Shown here in pieces: positions 1-6,558 of a stretch of 10,911 nucleotides of DNA (position 1 is its first letter; the number at the start of each line of letters is the position of its first letter). The stretch covers positions 1 to 10,911 of the forward strand of contig JAITIJ010000083.1 of assembly GCA_031279495.1 (NCBI GenBank). The letters run 5' to 3'. The DNA comes from Holosporales bacterium (GTDB lineage Bacteria; Pseudomonadota; Alphaproteobacteria; UBA3830; JAIRMZ01). The translations under genes and the position numbers were made by a program. Under the pieces are notes generated by a model. It did not search any database and was not told the origin of the DNA. It saw nothing but the letters and a program-made list of their open reading frames with translations.

Positions 1-619
1 CCATATGATTAAAGATTTCTGCGATACTGGCATGAACATTCTTTCGTTCAGCAACAGGAGACGGTTTTAGAAGTTCTGTGCGCAACGTTTTTCCGACATC
101 TTCTAATACCGCACTTTGAACGCCTTCCGTTCTCAGCACCCTTCTTAATACGTCACAAGAAACGTCTTGCGGCAAAAGGGAAAACACTTCTGCAGCACGC
201 TGAGGGGCAATATGTGACAAAACAACGGCGATTGTCTGTGGATGCTCATCCCTAAGGTAATTTGTTAATATCGCCCCATCAACAGCAGAAACTCTTTCCC
301 ATATAGCTTCGTTATCGGCAGTTTTAAGCTCTTCTATAATGGTACTGGCACGTTCTTCTCCAAGAATATTATACAGAACAATTTCTGCCCTTCTTGTCGT
401 TCCGACTATCCCATCAGCTTCTTCCAAGAAACACGAACACACAGCGTTTGCTAACTCTGTGCGTACTATGCCGAGATGAGAGATAGCATGCGCCAGAACC
501 TTGATATCCTCTCCTGACAATAAATTGAAAACTTTGCTAGCATGCTCCGTCCCAACAGCAAGCATAAGAACCGCTGCTCTTTCTGGGCCAGATAAAGATT
601 TTTTGGAAGCAAATGGCAT
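1..619 (-). CDS. fliG: flagellar motor switch protein FliG, C-terminal part cut by window edge
   Basis: FliG links the MS ring (FliF) to the cytoplasmic C ring and receives torque from the stator MotA. I translated the minus strand from the ATG at 619-617; the frame stays open for 206 codons to the window edge. The N-terminal domain carries GPERAAVLML at residues 11-20, which is typical of FliG. The middle domain has YLRDEHPQTIAVVLSHI at about 121-137, including the EHPQT motif at 125-129 that is a family hallmark. The C-terminal torque-generating domain lies outside the window; the family is usually about 330-350 residues. The start overlaps the fliF stop in a TAATG arrangement, so the two are probably translationally coupled. 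No strong Shine-Dalgarno is seen, only AGAGAAA about ten bases upstream. Identification is firm. Confidence 0.95.
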   Translation of the reverse strand, partial: MPFASKKSLSGPERAAVLMLAVGTEHASKVFNLLSGEDIKVLAHAISHLGIVRTELANAVCSCFLEEADGIVGTTRRAEIVLYNILGEERASTIIEELKTADNEAIWERVSAVDGAILTNYLRDEHPQTIAVVLSHIAPQRAAEVFSLLPQDVSCDVLRRVLRTEGVQSAVLEDVGKTLRTELLKPSPVAERKNVHASIAEIFNHM

Positions 620-2208
620 TACATTTTTCTCTGTAACCAAGTTTCAATAATGGCTGCTACCGTTTCTGGGTCGCGATCGATTAACTCCTTTATTTTCCCA
701 TAGAGATCTTTGCGATGTGGAGCCTCAAACGGTTTTTCTCTCTGAGCCAAATCATCAACACTGACTTCTTTAGGGACGTTCGCAACAGAGCGTGAAGGTC
801 TGAATGGATACAACAAAAACACGGCCAAAATAATAACCCCTACAAGTAGGGCAAATACCAAGAGAGATGCTTTTTGTTCTCCTGTTTGAATGGCTACTTC
901 TTCGATTGCATCAGCATTATCTGCTTCTTCTTTTGAAAAGCGTAGGTTTACTATTTCTACGACGTCTCCTCGATCAGATTTGAACCCAATGGCCGATTTT
1001 ACAAGTGTTTTAAGCTGCCCGAGCTCGGTTGTGGCGCGTGGTGTATAAACAAGTTCTCCTTGTTTTCTCTTGTATGTGCCATCTACAAGAACAGCCACAG
1101 AAATCCGGCGTATTATGCCCGTTTCTCTTACAAGAGACCGTGTTGTTTTTGAAATTTCGTAGTTGAAAATTTCTTCTGTCTTTTGTGTTTTTGAAGTGCT
1201 ACCAGCAGAGAGATCAACCTTTGCTTTTCTATCGTTAGGCAGAGCATTTTCTACCGTTGTGGCGCGTGTTTTGTCTGATATATCCGCAGAATGCGTTCCA
1301 TCTTCAATAATTTGTTTGGAACGGACGACTTGTCCATCTGGATCAAATATCTCTTTGTTTTCTGAGAAATGGTCGAAATCCATTTCTATAGCGACTTCGA
1401 CACGCACTTTGCCTACTCCAACCGTTCTTGAAAGCAAAGCTTCTAAGCTGCGCGCTAAACGCGTTTCTTGACCAGATCGTAATTCTTCAAAATTTCTAGC
1501 TGTTCCATTACGAGAATCGCCACCTGCACAAGTCAATAACGTACCTTGATCGTCAATAATCGTAACGTTATCTACCGAAAGGTTCGGAACAGCCCCAGCT
1601 ACAAGATTCTGAATCGCCTGAATCTGGGTATCTTTCAGTCGAGCGCCGTTTTTCAGTTTAAGAACAACAGATGCCGTCGGTTTTTGTTGCTCTGTTTTGA
1701 ATAAGGAGTTTTTTGCAAGAACAAGATGAACACGTGCGCGAGCAATAGTATCAAGAGTGACAATGCTGCGCACCAGTTCCCCTTCCAAGGCTCGTGTGTG
1801 GTTAACATCTTGGACGAAACTCGTTGCGCTAAAGGCATCGCTTTTGTCAAATACTTCATATCCAATGCTTCCTCCTGTCGGCAGTCCTTCTCCTGCTAGG
1901 TTCATGCGAGCGCGTGCAATATCTTCCGCGTTAACGAGAATTTGCTGTCCATCGGCACGTATCTCAAAGGGAATGGAGAGAGATTCTAGTTTTTTTGTGA
2001 TCTGAGAACTTTCTGCCAGATCAAGCTCGTTGAAGAGAATACGTTTCTCGCTACCGCTAGATCTGCTGAATACGCACAGGATAATAAAGAGGCTTATAAT
2101 AGCGATACTTCCTCCCCAAAGAGCGAAGAGAGGAATTTTCTGCCGATCCTTTATTACGTTTAGCACATTTACCATAGGAAACTTCTGCCTGTTTTCCTGT
2201 CTTGGCAT
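619..2208 (-). CDS. fliF: flagellar MS-ring protein FliF
   Basis: FliF forms the membrane-embedded MS ring on which the flagellar rotor and export apparatus assemble. The 529 residues follow the family plan. A first membrane segment lies at about 25-47, followed by the periplasmic YscJ/FliF domain with the diagnostic stretch GEGLPTGGSIGYEVFDKSD near 107-125 and SFVQDVNHTRALEGELVRSI just after it. The FliF C-terminal periplasmic domain follows, then a second membrane segment at about 449-469. A cytoplasmic tail (about 499-529, ending ETWLQRKM) matches the region that binds FliG. Length is within the usual 520-560. The ATG at 2208 lacks a clear ribosome site; Met12 (about 2175) is an alternative start that would still keep the first membrane segment. 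The stop TAA shares a base with the fliG ATG. No other flagellar gene lies upstream of it in the window. Confidence 0.95.
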   Translation of the reverse strand: MPRQENRQKFPMVNVLNVIKDRQKIPLFALWGGSIAIISLFIILCVFSRSSGSEKRILFNELDLAESSQITKKLESLSIPFEIRADGQQILVNAEDIARARMNLAGEGLPTGGSIGYEVFDKSDAFSATSFVQDVNHTRALEGELVRSIVTLDTIARARVHLVLAKNSLFKTEQQKPTASVVLKLKNGARLKDTQIQAIQNLVAGAVPNLSVDNVTIIDDQGTLLTCAGGDSRNGTARNFEELRSGQETRLARSLEALLSRTVGVGKVRVEVAIEMDFDHFSENKEIFDPDGQVVRSKQIIEDGTHSADISDKTRATTVENALPNDRKAKVDLSAGSTSKTQKTEEIFNYEISKTTRSLVRETGIIRRISVAVLVDGTYKRKQGELVYTPRATTELGQLKTLVKSAIGFKSDRGDVVEIVNLRFSKEEADNADAIEEVAIQTGEQKASLLVFALLVGVIILAVFLLYPFRPSRSVANVPKEVSVDDLAQREKPFEAPHRKDLYGKIKELIDRDPETVAAIIETWLQRKM

Positions 2209-2261
2209 GACATTACGCGAAAAGAAATGAACAAGACGTTAAGAAAAGAGGAAAAAAGATC

Positions 2262-2408
2262 GTGCATCGTCATGTCTCCCCTGTGTTGGCTTTGTTGCGC
2301 GATAGATTAAGAGAGGCACACAAGGATCGAGAAAGACCTCTAAAACCGGATCCTGCGCTTTATACTTTGTATGATTTTCTAAAAGTGTTTTCTTTAAGTT
2401 CTTGTTAG
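2262..2408 (+). CDS. possible small hypothetical protein, 48 aa
   Basis: A GTG at 2262 is preceded by AGAGGA at 2247-2252 with a nine-base gap, a reasonable ribosome site, and opens a 48-codon frame ending in TAG at 2406-2408. The product begins VHRHVSPVLALLRDRLREAH and is rich in charged residues, with no signal peptide and no motif I recognise. It is divergent from fliF and lies just upstream of a transposase remnant, so it may be a chance ORF or the remnant of a larger gene. Support is limited to the ribosome site and a plausible amino-acid composition. Confidence 0.22.
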   Translation: MHRHVSPVLALLRDRLREAHKDRERPLKPDPALYTLYDFLKVFSLSSC

Positions 2409-2452
2409 TTCGGGCGAAGTATGTTGGAACTCAACGAGTCAAACACTCATGA

Positions 2453-2668
2453 GATCTTGTTAGATCATTTGATGTTTTTGTAAAGACTATTGCGGTCGAT
2501 CCTGTGAGGAGATTGCTTGGGATAAAAGCGGATACCATTAATTTCTATTACAGATGTCTGCGAGAGATGATATCTTGCCCTTTATCTGGAAAGAGGTTAA
2601 TTCGTTCGCTCTTTGAATATTACCCCTTTTATTTGACGTATTCTTATGATTTATCTATTGTTTCTTAA
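2453..2668 (+). pseudogene. remnant resembling IS1595/IS1016-type transposase N-terminus
   Basis: Between the TGA at 2450 and the TAA at 2666-2668 is an open stretch of 71 codons without a good start. Its centre reads FVKTIAVDPVRRLLGI followed by KADTINFYYRCLREMI. From memory this lines up without gaps with the helix-turn-helix start of IS1016-like transposases (a pattern of the type FVAGVTARTAAELIGINKNT, then AYYFHRLREII), sharing the F-V, L-x-G-I, T, Y and LRE-I positions. After that the similarity ends: no DESYFGG-like first catalytic motif is present. No full transposase or terminal repeats are visible, so if the call is right this is a decayed fragment. The family call is from remembered sequence and should be treated as tentative. 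Confidence 0.38.
2633..2661 (+). promoter_or_regulatory. candidate sigma70-type promoter for the 2681 gene
   Basis: TTGACG at 2633-2638 is one base from the TTGACA consensus. It is followed after 17 bases by TATTGT at 2656-2661, which matches four of six positions of TATAAT. Transcription would start near 2668, about a dozen bases before the ATG at 2681. The -35 box lies inside the transposase-like remnant, so the insertion or its decay may have supplied the promoter. It is predicted by eye only. Confidence 0.4.
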
Positions 2669-2680
2669 ACAGATGGAAAA

Positions 2681-3397
2681 ATGTATAAAGGAACACAAAT
2701 TGCCCTATTCTTGAGCTTAATAATTTGCAGTACTTTTTACAAAGGTGTCGCAATGGATCCTTATGATCCTTATCAGGATCCAAATGACCCAGCGCCATAT
2801 GGAGGCTCATGCGGAACCCTGGAACTTCCAACGCAGGATGAATCTCTCAAAAGAGTTCTCTTCCGTTTCTTGGTTCGCCATCCGTTCCCTTCCAATGGTT
2901 ATCTAGGAAGCCTTCTGTCTCATCCAAATCTCGAAGAACACGTTCGTCAGCATGGAACACAGGAGGAACTAAAAGCTTATTACACGCTTAGAGCAGAAGG
3001 TCGTACTCCCCCAACAAAGGATGTTAGTACAGGACCCACCTTTGTCTTTGCGTGGTTTCTAAAAAAACATCCACTTGAGCTGACATTATCCGACCTAACA
3101 AAAGGCCCCATCTATAGCCCACTCCTTCCATCCCATCTTGCTAAACATGGAGGGGAAGAAGAGGTGGTCGCCTATGTCATGATCCTGACAACAGATTGTG
3201 ATAGGGGTGTTGTCAAAGAAATATTTGAAAACAAAGATCCCAGTTTTCGTAGAGAAGCTTTCCAAAAGAAGAAACCGGAATTCTATTGCTTTATGAAGTT
3301 TCAGGAACTTCGTAGGCAAGCACAATTTAGACGTCTTATTGAAGAGACACTAACGAAAGTGGTGGACCTAGAAAAACAAATAAATACAGATTTCTGA
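2681..3397 (+). CDS. exported protein of unknown function with internal duplication
   Basis: I do not recognise this 238-residue protein. It starts MYKGTQ followed by a hydrophobic core at about 7-20 (IALFLSLIICSTFY), consistent with a Sec signal peptide; cleavage after GVA at residue 24 is likely. The Cys at 16 does not sit in a good lipobox. Residues 26-42 form an Asp/Pro/Tyr-rich linker (DPYDPYQDPNDPAPYGG). Two related segments follow, about 60-103 and 123-168. Both share F-L-x-x-HP near the start and HG-x-x-EE-x-x-AY near the end, suggesting a duplicated alpha-helical unit of about 45 residues. The C-terminus (about 205-236) is charged and could form a helix or short coiled coil. A weak ribosome site (TGGA) precedes the ATG, and a hairpin lies directly after the TGA stop. 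It is probably a periplasmic or secreted protein transcribed alone, and an effector role would be speculation. Confidence 0.75.
   Translation: MYKGTQIALFLSLIICSTFYKGVAMDPYDPYQDPNDPAPYGGSCGTLELPTQDESLKRVLFRFLVRHPFPSNGYLGSLLSHPNLEEHVRQHGTQEELKAYYTLRAEGRTPPTKDVSTGPTFVFAWFLKKHPLELTLSDLTKGPIYSPLLPSHLAKHGGEEEVVAYVMILTTDCDRGVVKEIFENKDPSFRREAFQKKKPEFYCFMKFQELRRQAQFRRLIEETLTKVVDLEKQINTDF
2756..2773 (+). repeat. tandem 9-bp repeat encoding DPY-DPY
   Basis: GATCCTTAT occurs twice in direct tandem, followed three bases later by a further GATCC at 2777-2781. It encodes the DPY-DPY-QDP linker just after the predicted signal peptide. Multiples of nine bases could be gained or lost without breaking the frame. 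Confidence 0.6.
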
Positions 3398-3403
3398 ACG
3401 AAA

Positions 3404-3438
3404 AAAGAAGGAAGAGAGTTTCTCTTTCTTCCTTCTTT
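3404..3438. terminator. bidirectional intrinsic terminator-like hairpin
   Basis: The arm AAAGAAGGAAGA (3404-3415) pairs perfectly with TCTTCCTTCTTT (3427-3438). Inside it GAG pairs with CTC around a TTT loop, leaving a two-base bulge. It starts seven bases after the stop of the 2681 gene. Read on the minus strand the stem is followed by a run of six T (complement of 3401-3406), a classic terminator for transcripts coming from the 4099 gene. On the plus strand the downstream T-run is interrupted (TTTCCTTT), so termination in that direction may be weaker. Confidence 0.65.
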
Positions 3439-3445
3439 CCTTTGC

Positions 3446-3693
3446 TCAAAGCCTTCCATGCGGCTGTTGCCCGGAATCTTCTTCTTAACTGTGCTACTGA
3501 AAAAAGATTGGGAAAGCGGAGGTAACTCGCAATCTGAAACAGATGGTGGAGCATTCTCAAGTTTTCCCCTATAGCAGCCTTGCTTTTCTGCGTTCTTAGA
3601 CGGCGTCTCAAGCGCTCTCGATGTGTGCACCGCCTTGCGATCTTCTTTCGAAGCTTGTGCATTCTGATAGAACATTCCACCCCCTGCCACAGA
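3446..3693 (-). pseudogene. possible decayed 3' continuation of the 4099 exported-protein gene
   Basis: In the frame of the reconstructed 3694-4099 gene, the TGA at 3696-3694 is followed by more open sequence: SVAGGGMFYQNAQASKEDRK and onward. This stretch is hydrophilic and rich in Ser, Pro, Glu and Lys like the part before the stop. An AGGGGG just before the ATG at 3675 could also serve as a ribosome site for a separate small ORF. Read literally, the frame runs through the terminator hairpin and deep into the antisense of the 2681 gene, which is not credible as a natural end. A further shift near 3480 would reach a stop at 3446-3448, directly before the hairpin. It could equally be an untranslated 3' region, so confidence is low. 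Confidence 0.25.
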
Positions 3694-3835
3694 TCAATTT
3701 AGAAAGTCTTGCACACTTCGGGGAAATTGGATCTCAGTGTCTGATGGTGGTGGTTGGAGTGGCACTATTTTGTCATTGGATGGGTCCTCAGCGTTTGGGG
3801 AATGAGGAAGAACTTGACCGCCGAAAGATAGTGGC

Positions 3836-4099
3836 TCATCCTCCCCCCCCAGGGGCCTTAAAAACTGGCACAATAAAGTCCTTTCGCGCCTCAGATTGCG
3901 TCAGATTTCCGCGATGATCTAGTTCCCCCTCTACTCGAACATTGTCTTCATCAAGTATAACAAACTTAGCTTGCTCTCTAGGTTTAGGTCTGAAGTTTTT
4001 CTTCATACCATCAGCCGCTAAACTACCTAAGCAGAGCGCCAAGCTAATTAATTTTATGGCTCTTACCCATGTCCCATGATAAAAGCTAATCTTTTTCAT
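3836..4099 (-). CDS. small exported protein of unknown function, interrupted at a G8 tract
   Basis: No family is recognised. The ATG at 4099 is preceded by AAAGGG at a normal distance. The product starts MKKISFYHGTWVRAIKLISL, a basic start leading into a hydrophobic segment (about 15-29) that looks like a signal peptide with cleavage near residue 29-30. The remainder is hydrophilic (for example REQAKFVILDEDNVRVEGEL). As sequenced it is 87 residues and ends in APGGGG at a run of eight G on the coding strand (complement of 3843-3850). With seven G the frame continues 50 codons, through EDEPLSFGGQVLPHSPNAED and a PLQPPPS stretch, to a TGA at 3696-3694, giving 134 residues. It may therefore be phase-variable, a decaying gene, or a homopolymer sequencing error. 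It lies 98 bases downstream of pheT on the same strand and could share its transcript. Confidence 0.6.
   Translation of the reverse strand: MKKISFYHGTWVRAIKLISLALCLGSLAADGMKKNFRPKPREQAKFVILDEDNVRVEGELDHRGNLTQSEARKDFIVPVFKAPGGGG
3843..3850 (-). repeat. G8 homopolymer (C8 on plus strand) inside a coding region
   Basis: Eight consecutive C on the plus strand form a G8 run within the coding strand of the exported-protein gene. One base lost, or two gained, moves the ribosome from an immediate TGA into a 50-codon extension. Such tracts are known sites of slipped-strand mispairing in bacterial contingency genes, but whether this one varies cannot be told from one sequence. Confidence 0.6.
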
Positions 4100-4197
4100 A
4101 TAGCCCTTTTCTTTAAGTCTTTTCTATCATGATACATCAAATATATGATTAATACTATTTGGTTCTCTACTTGCATAAGCAGCTTACGTTCTTTTTA

Positions 4198-6558
4198 CTA
4201 TCGCAATACACCCTTTACTTGATCAGAAACCGCTTGCACGATTTGATGAGAAAGTACCTGCACATCCTCCTCAGATAGCGTTATGTTCTTGGGTTGGAAA
4301 GTAACGGAAATGCCAACGGACTTTTTGTTCCTTTCTAAAGGCAGTCCGATGTACACATCGAATACATCAAGATGCGCCACTAAAGGTCCGCCTGCTTGGC
4401 GCACGCACGTAACAAGACGTGCCGCCGGAAGATCTTTATCCACGATAAAAGCGAAATCACGCCTAACAGAAGGCAGATTGTGCGCAACAAAATTAGCTTC
4501 TCTGGCAGGCGTTTCTTTCAGTGCCTCAAGATACACTTCAAACCCAACAACCGGTATGTTCTTGATGTCAAATGCAGTCAGAACCTGAGGATGCAGTGCG
4601 CCGAAAACACCAACCGGTGTTTCACCATAAAAAAACGTACCAGAGCAACCGAGATGAAACCAAGAAGGAGCCTCTTGCTTTAAAACAAGGACTTCTAAAC
4701 GCCCTCCCAAGAGGGCAACAAGATCGGCTTTCGCATCAAATATATCCACAGGACGCGATCGCTTGCTCCAGTGATGTGCGGAGAGAATACCAGAGCGCAC
4801 TCCGGCAAATGATGGATGCTCGTACAATTCAAATTGTTTGTCAAATACGGGTCCAGTTTCGAAAAAAGCAAACGGAGCTGTTTCGCGACGGTTGTTTCTT
4901 GCTACTGCTTCCAGCAAATTTGGAAGAAGGCTTGTACGCAACACAGAAAGATCAGAGCTGATGGGATTCAAAAGCTCAATACTCTGCGCTTCCGGCATTT
5001 GAAACAAACGAGCCCATTCGGAACGGATGAAAGGAAACGACACAAGTTCGGTCATACCGCGCCCTGCAAGCTGCCTTTTAAGTGTATCAAGAGCGTATGC
5101 AGGTGCTTTCCCGGTACTGGCACGTGAGCGATTGGGCAACGGGCAGATCTCTACTCTGTCAAATCCATAAAGACGCAGGATTTCCCCACACAGATTCTCC
5201 GGAAGAGTAAGATCCGACCTCCAGGAAGGAGGCTGAAAAGTATGCGGTGCTGTTTCTATGCAGCCCAGTGCTTGCAATAGACGAGAGATTTCTGCTTTTG
5301 AAAGCGACACGCTGGTGCGCTTTTCTAAAAGATCTGGAGATAGCGCAATCGTAGGATGATGTGCAGGAGGTGATCCAAGTTGGAATACGGCACTTGCTTC
5401 GCCTCCGCAAAGCTCGATGAGCATCGCTGCTGCTGCCTTGAGATCTTCTACTGTCGTCGCATAATCGACTCCACGCTCGAACCGCATCCGCGCTTCTGTG
5501 GTCAAGTTCAGCGCTTGACCTGTGCGTGCAATGGCTTCTGGAGAAAACCAAGCCGCTTCAAGTAAAACTGAAGATGTTTTCAACGTTGATGCTGAACGTT
5601 CGCCACCCATAACTCCCAAAAGACCAAGAGGTCCGGTATCGTCTGCAAGAACCGACATAAAGGGCTTTAATACGTGTGCCTTTCCTTTGAGATCCGTGAA
5701 AGATTCGTCTTTATATGCAGATCGTATTGTGGGCATTCCTGAAAAGGTTTGCGTATCATAACAATGCAATGGCCGACATCGATCCAGCGCAAAGAAATTG
5801 GTCGCATCCACTAATGCTGAGATCGAATGTTGTCCAGCTTTCTTGAGCAAATCCTGAAGCCATAAAGGGCTGGGGCCGTTTTTGACGCCTCGAATTTCGA
5901 TAGCGCAAAATAGTGGGCAATAACGCTGTGCTTCTTCATCTTGATAAGAAATTTTATAAGGGAATTCGTGCGTTGGTGTTAAAGAAGCCGCGGACAAAGG
6001 ACGTAACGTTCCTAATTCTGCAGCTGCTAGATCGCGCGCAATTCCACGCAGACCAAAACAATCTGCGCGATTGGGGGTAACACTAAGATCGAAGATATGA
6101 TCGCTGTAAATTTCTGCAGCAGACAAACCCAGAGGAGTGTCCGCCGCTAATTCAGTGATACCTTCTGAATTTTCAGACAAGCACAACTCTTTATCCGAAC
6201 ATAGCATGCCGCAGCTTTCTATCCCACGGATCGTGGTCTGTTGCAGAATGTCACCTGTTGCAGGAATGACAACGCCCGGGCGCGCCAAGACAACATGCAA
6301 ACCTGCTCGTGCATTTGGCGCGCCGCACACCACTTGACGAACCGATGCTCCATCGTTCACACAACACACACGCAGGCGATCTGCGTTGGGATGTGGCTCG
6401 GCAGTTTCAATGCGCGCAACGACTAAATCTTTAAGGTTTGCTGCATAGTCATAAGAATCTTCGACCTCGAGACCTAGACGCGTCAGTGTTGCGGCTATGT
6501 TTTCGATAGAGGTGATCGTATCAAGATGGCGTCGAAGCCAGCTTAAGGGGAACTTCAT
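4198..6558 (-). CDS. pheT: phenylalanine--tRNA ligase beta subunit PheT
   Basis: This is the beta subunit of the alpha2-beta2 enzyme that charges tRNA-Phe; it binds the tRNA and carries the editing site that removes mischarged Tyr. The 786 residues match the long bacterial form. Residues 1-10 (MKFPLSWLRR) are typical. An EMAP/OB-type tRNA-binding domain covers about 39-147 (VVARIETAEPHPNADRLRV, then QVVCGAPNARAG). The B3/4 editing domain lies at about 205-375 (FDLSVTPNRADCFGLRGIA precedes it, and VLLEAAWFSPEAIARTG and ARMRFERGVD are within). The B5 domain follows at about 400-470. A catalytic-like core comes next, and the FDX-ACB anticodon-binding domain ends the protein from about 696 (PSVRRDFAFIVDKDLP). 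In B5 the usual acidic DL-x-EE pattern reads ENLCGEILRLYGFD, so two acidic positions appear replaced. The start overlaps the pheS stop (TGATG), with GGAG eight or nine bases upstream inside pheS. Confidence 0.97.
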   Translation of the reverse strand: MKFPLSWLRRHLDTITSIENIAATLTRLGLEVEDSYDYAANLKDLVVARIETAEPHPNADRLRVCCVNDGASVRQVVCGAPNARAGLHVVLARPGVVIPATGDILQQTTIRGIESCGMLCSDKELCLSENSEGITELAADTPLGLSAAEIYSDHIFDLSVTPNRADCFGLRGIARDLAAAELGTLRPLSAASLTPTHEFPYKISYQDEEAQRYCPLFCAIEIRGVKNGPSPLWLQDLLKKAGQHSISALVDATNFFALDRCRPLHCYDTQTFSGMPTIRSAYKDESFTDLKGKAHVLKPFMSVLADDTGPLGLLGVMGGERSASTLKTSSVLLEAAWFSPEAIARTGQALNLTTEARMRFERGVDYATTVEDLKAAAAMLIELCGGEASAVFQLGSPPAHHPTIALSPDLLEKRTSVSLSKAEISRLLQALGCIETAPHTFQPPSWRSDLTLPENLCGEILRLYGFDRVEICPLPNRSRASTGKAPAYALDTLKRQLAGRGMTELVSFPFIRSEWARLFQMPEAQSIELLNPISSDLSVLRTSLLPNLLEAVARNNRRETAPFAFFETGPVFDKQFELYEHPSFAGVRSGILSAHHWSKRSRPVDIFDAKADLVALLGGRLEVLVLKQEAPSWFHLGCSGTFFYGETPVGVFGALHPQVLTAFDIKNIPVVGFEVYLEALKETPAREANFVAHNLPSVRRDFAFIVDKDLPAARLVTCVRQAGGPLVAHLDVFDVYIGLPLERNKKSVGISVTFQPKNITLSEEDVQVLSHQIVQAVSDQVKGVLR

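Noticed and set aside
2209..2300. Sigma54-type flagellar promoter upstream of fliF
   Set aside because: I searched for GG and GC at the right spacing on the minus strand and found no convincing match.
3336..3680. Minus-strand 114-codon Arg/Leu-rich ORF
   Set aside because: Composition is typical of an out-of-frame reading, and it also crosses the terminator and the 2681 gene.
3301..3690. Minus-strand 129-codon ORF taken at face value
   Set aside because: Its last third runs through the terminator hairpin and antisense to the 2681 gene; only the part upstream of the hairpin is considered, as a possible decayed continuation.
3694..3696. In-frame TGA read as tryptophan (recoded genetic code, known in some alphaproteobacterial symbionts)
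   Set aside because: The 2681 gene, pheS and ftsK all end in TGA at their expected lengths, so TGA acts as stop here.
3621..3917. Plus-strand 98-codon ORF opposite the exported-protein gene
   Set aside because: It is antisense to the signal-peptide gene on the minus strand, has no ribosome site that I can see, and its HPPPPG segment is just the C8 tract translated.
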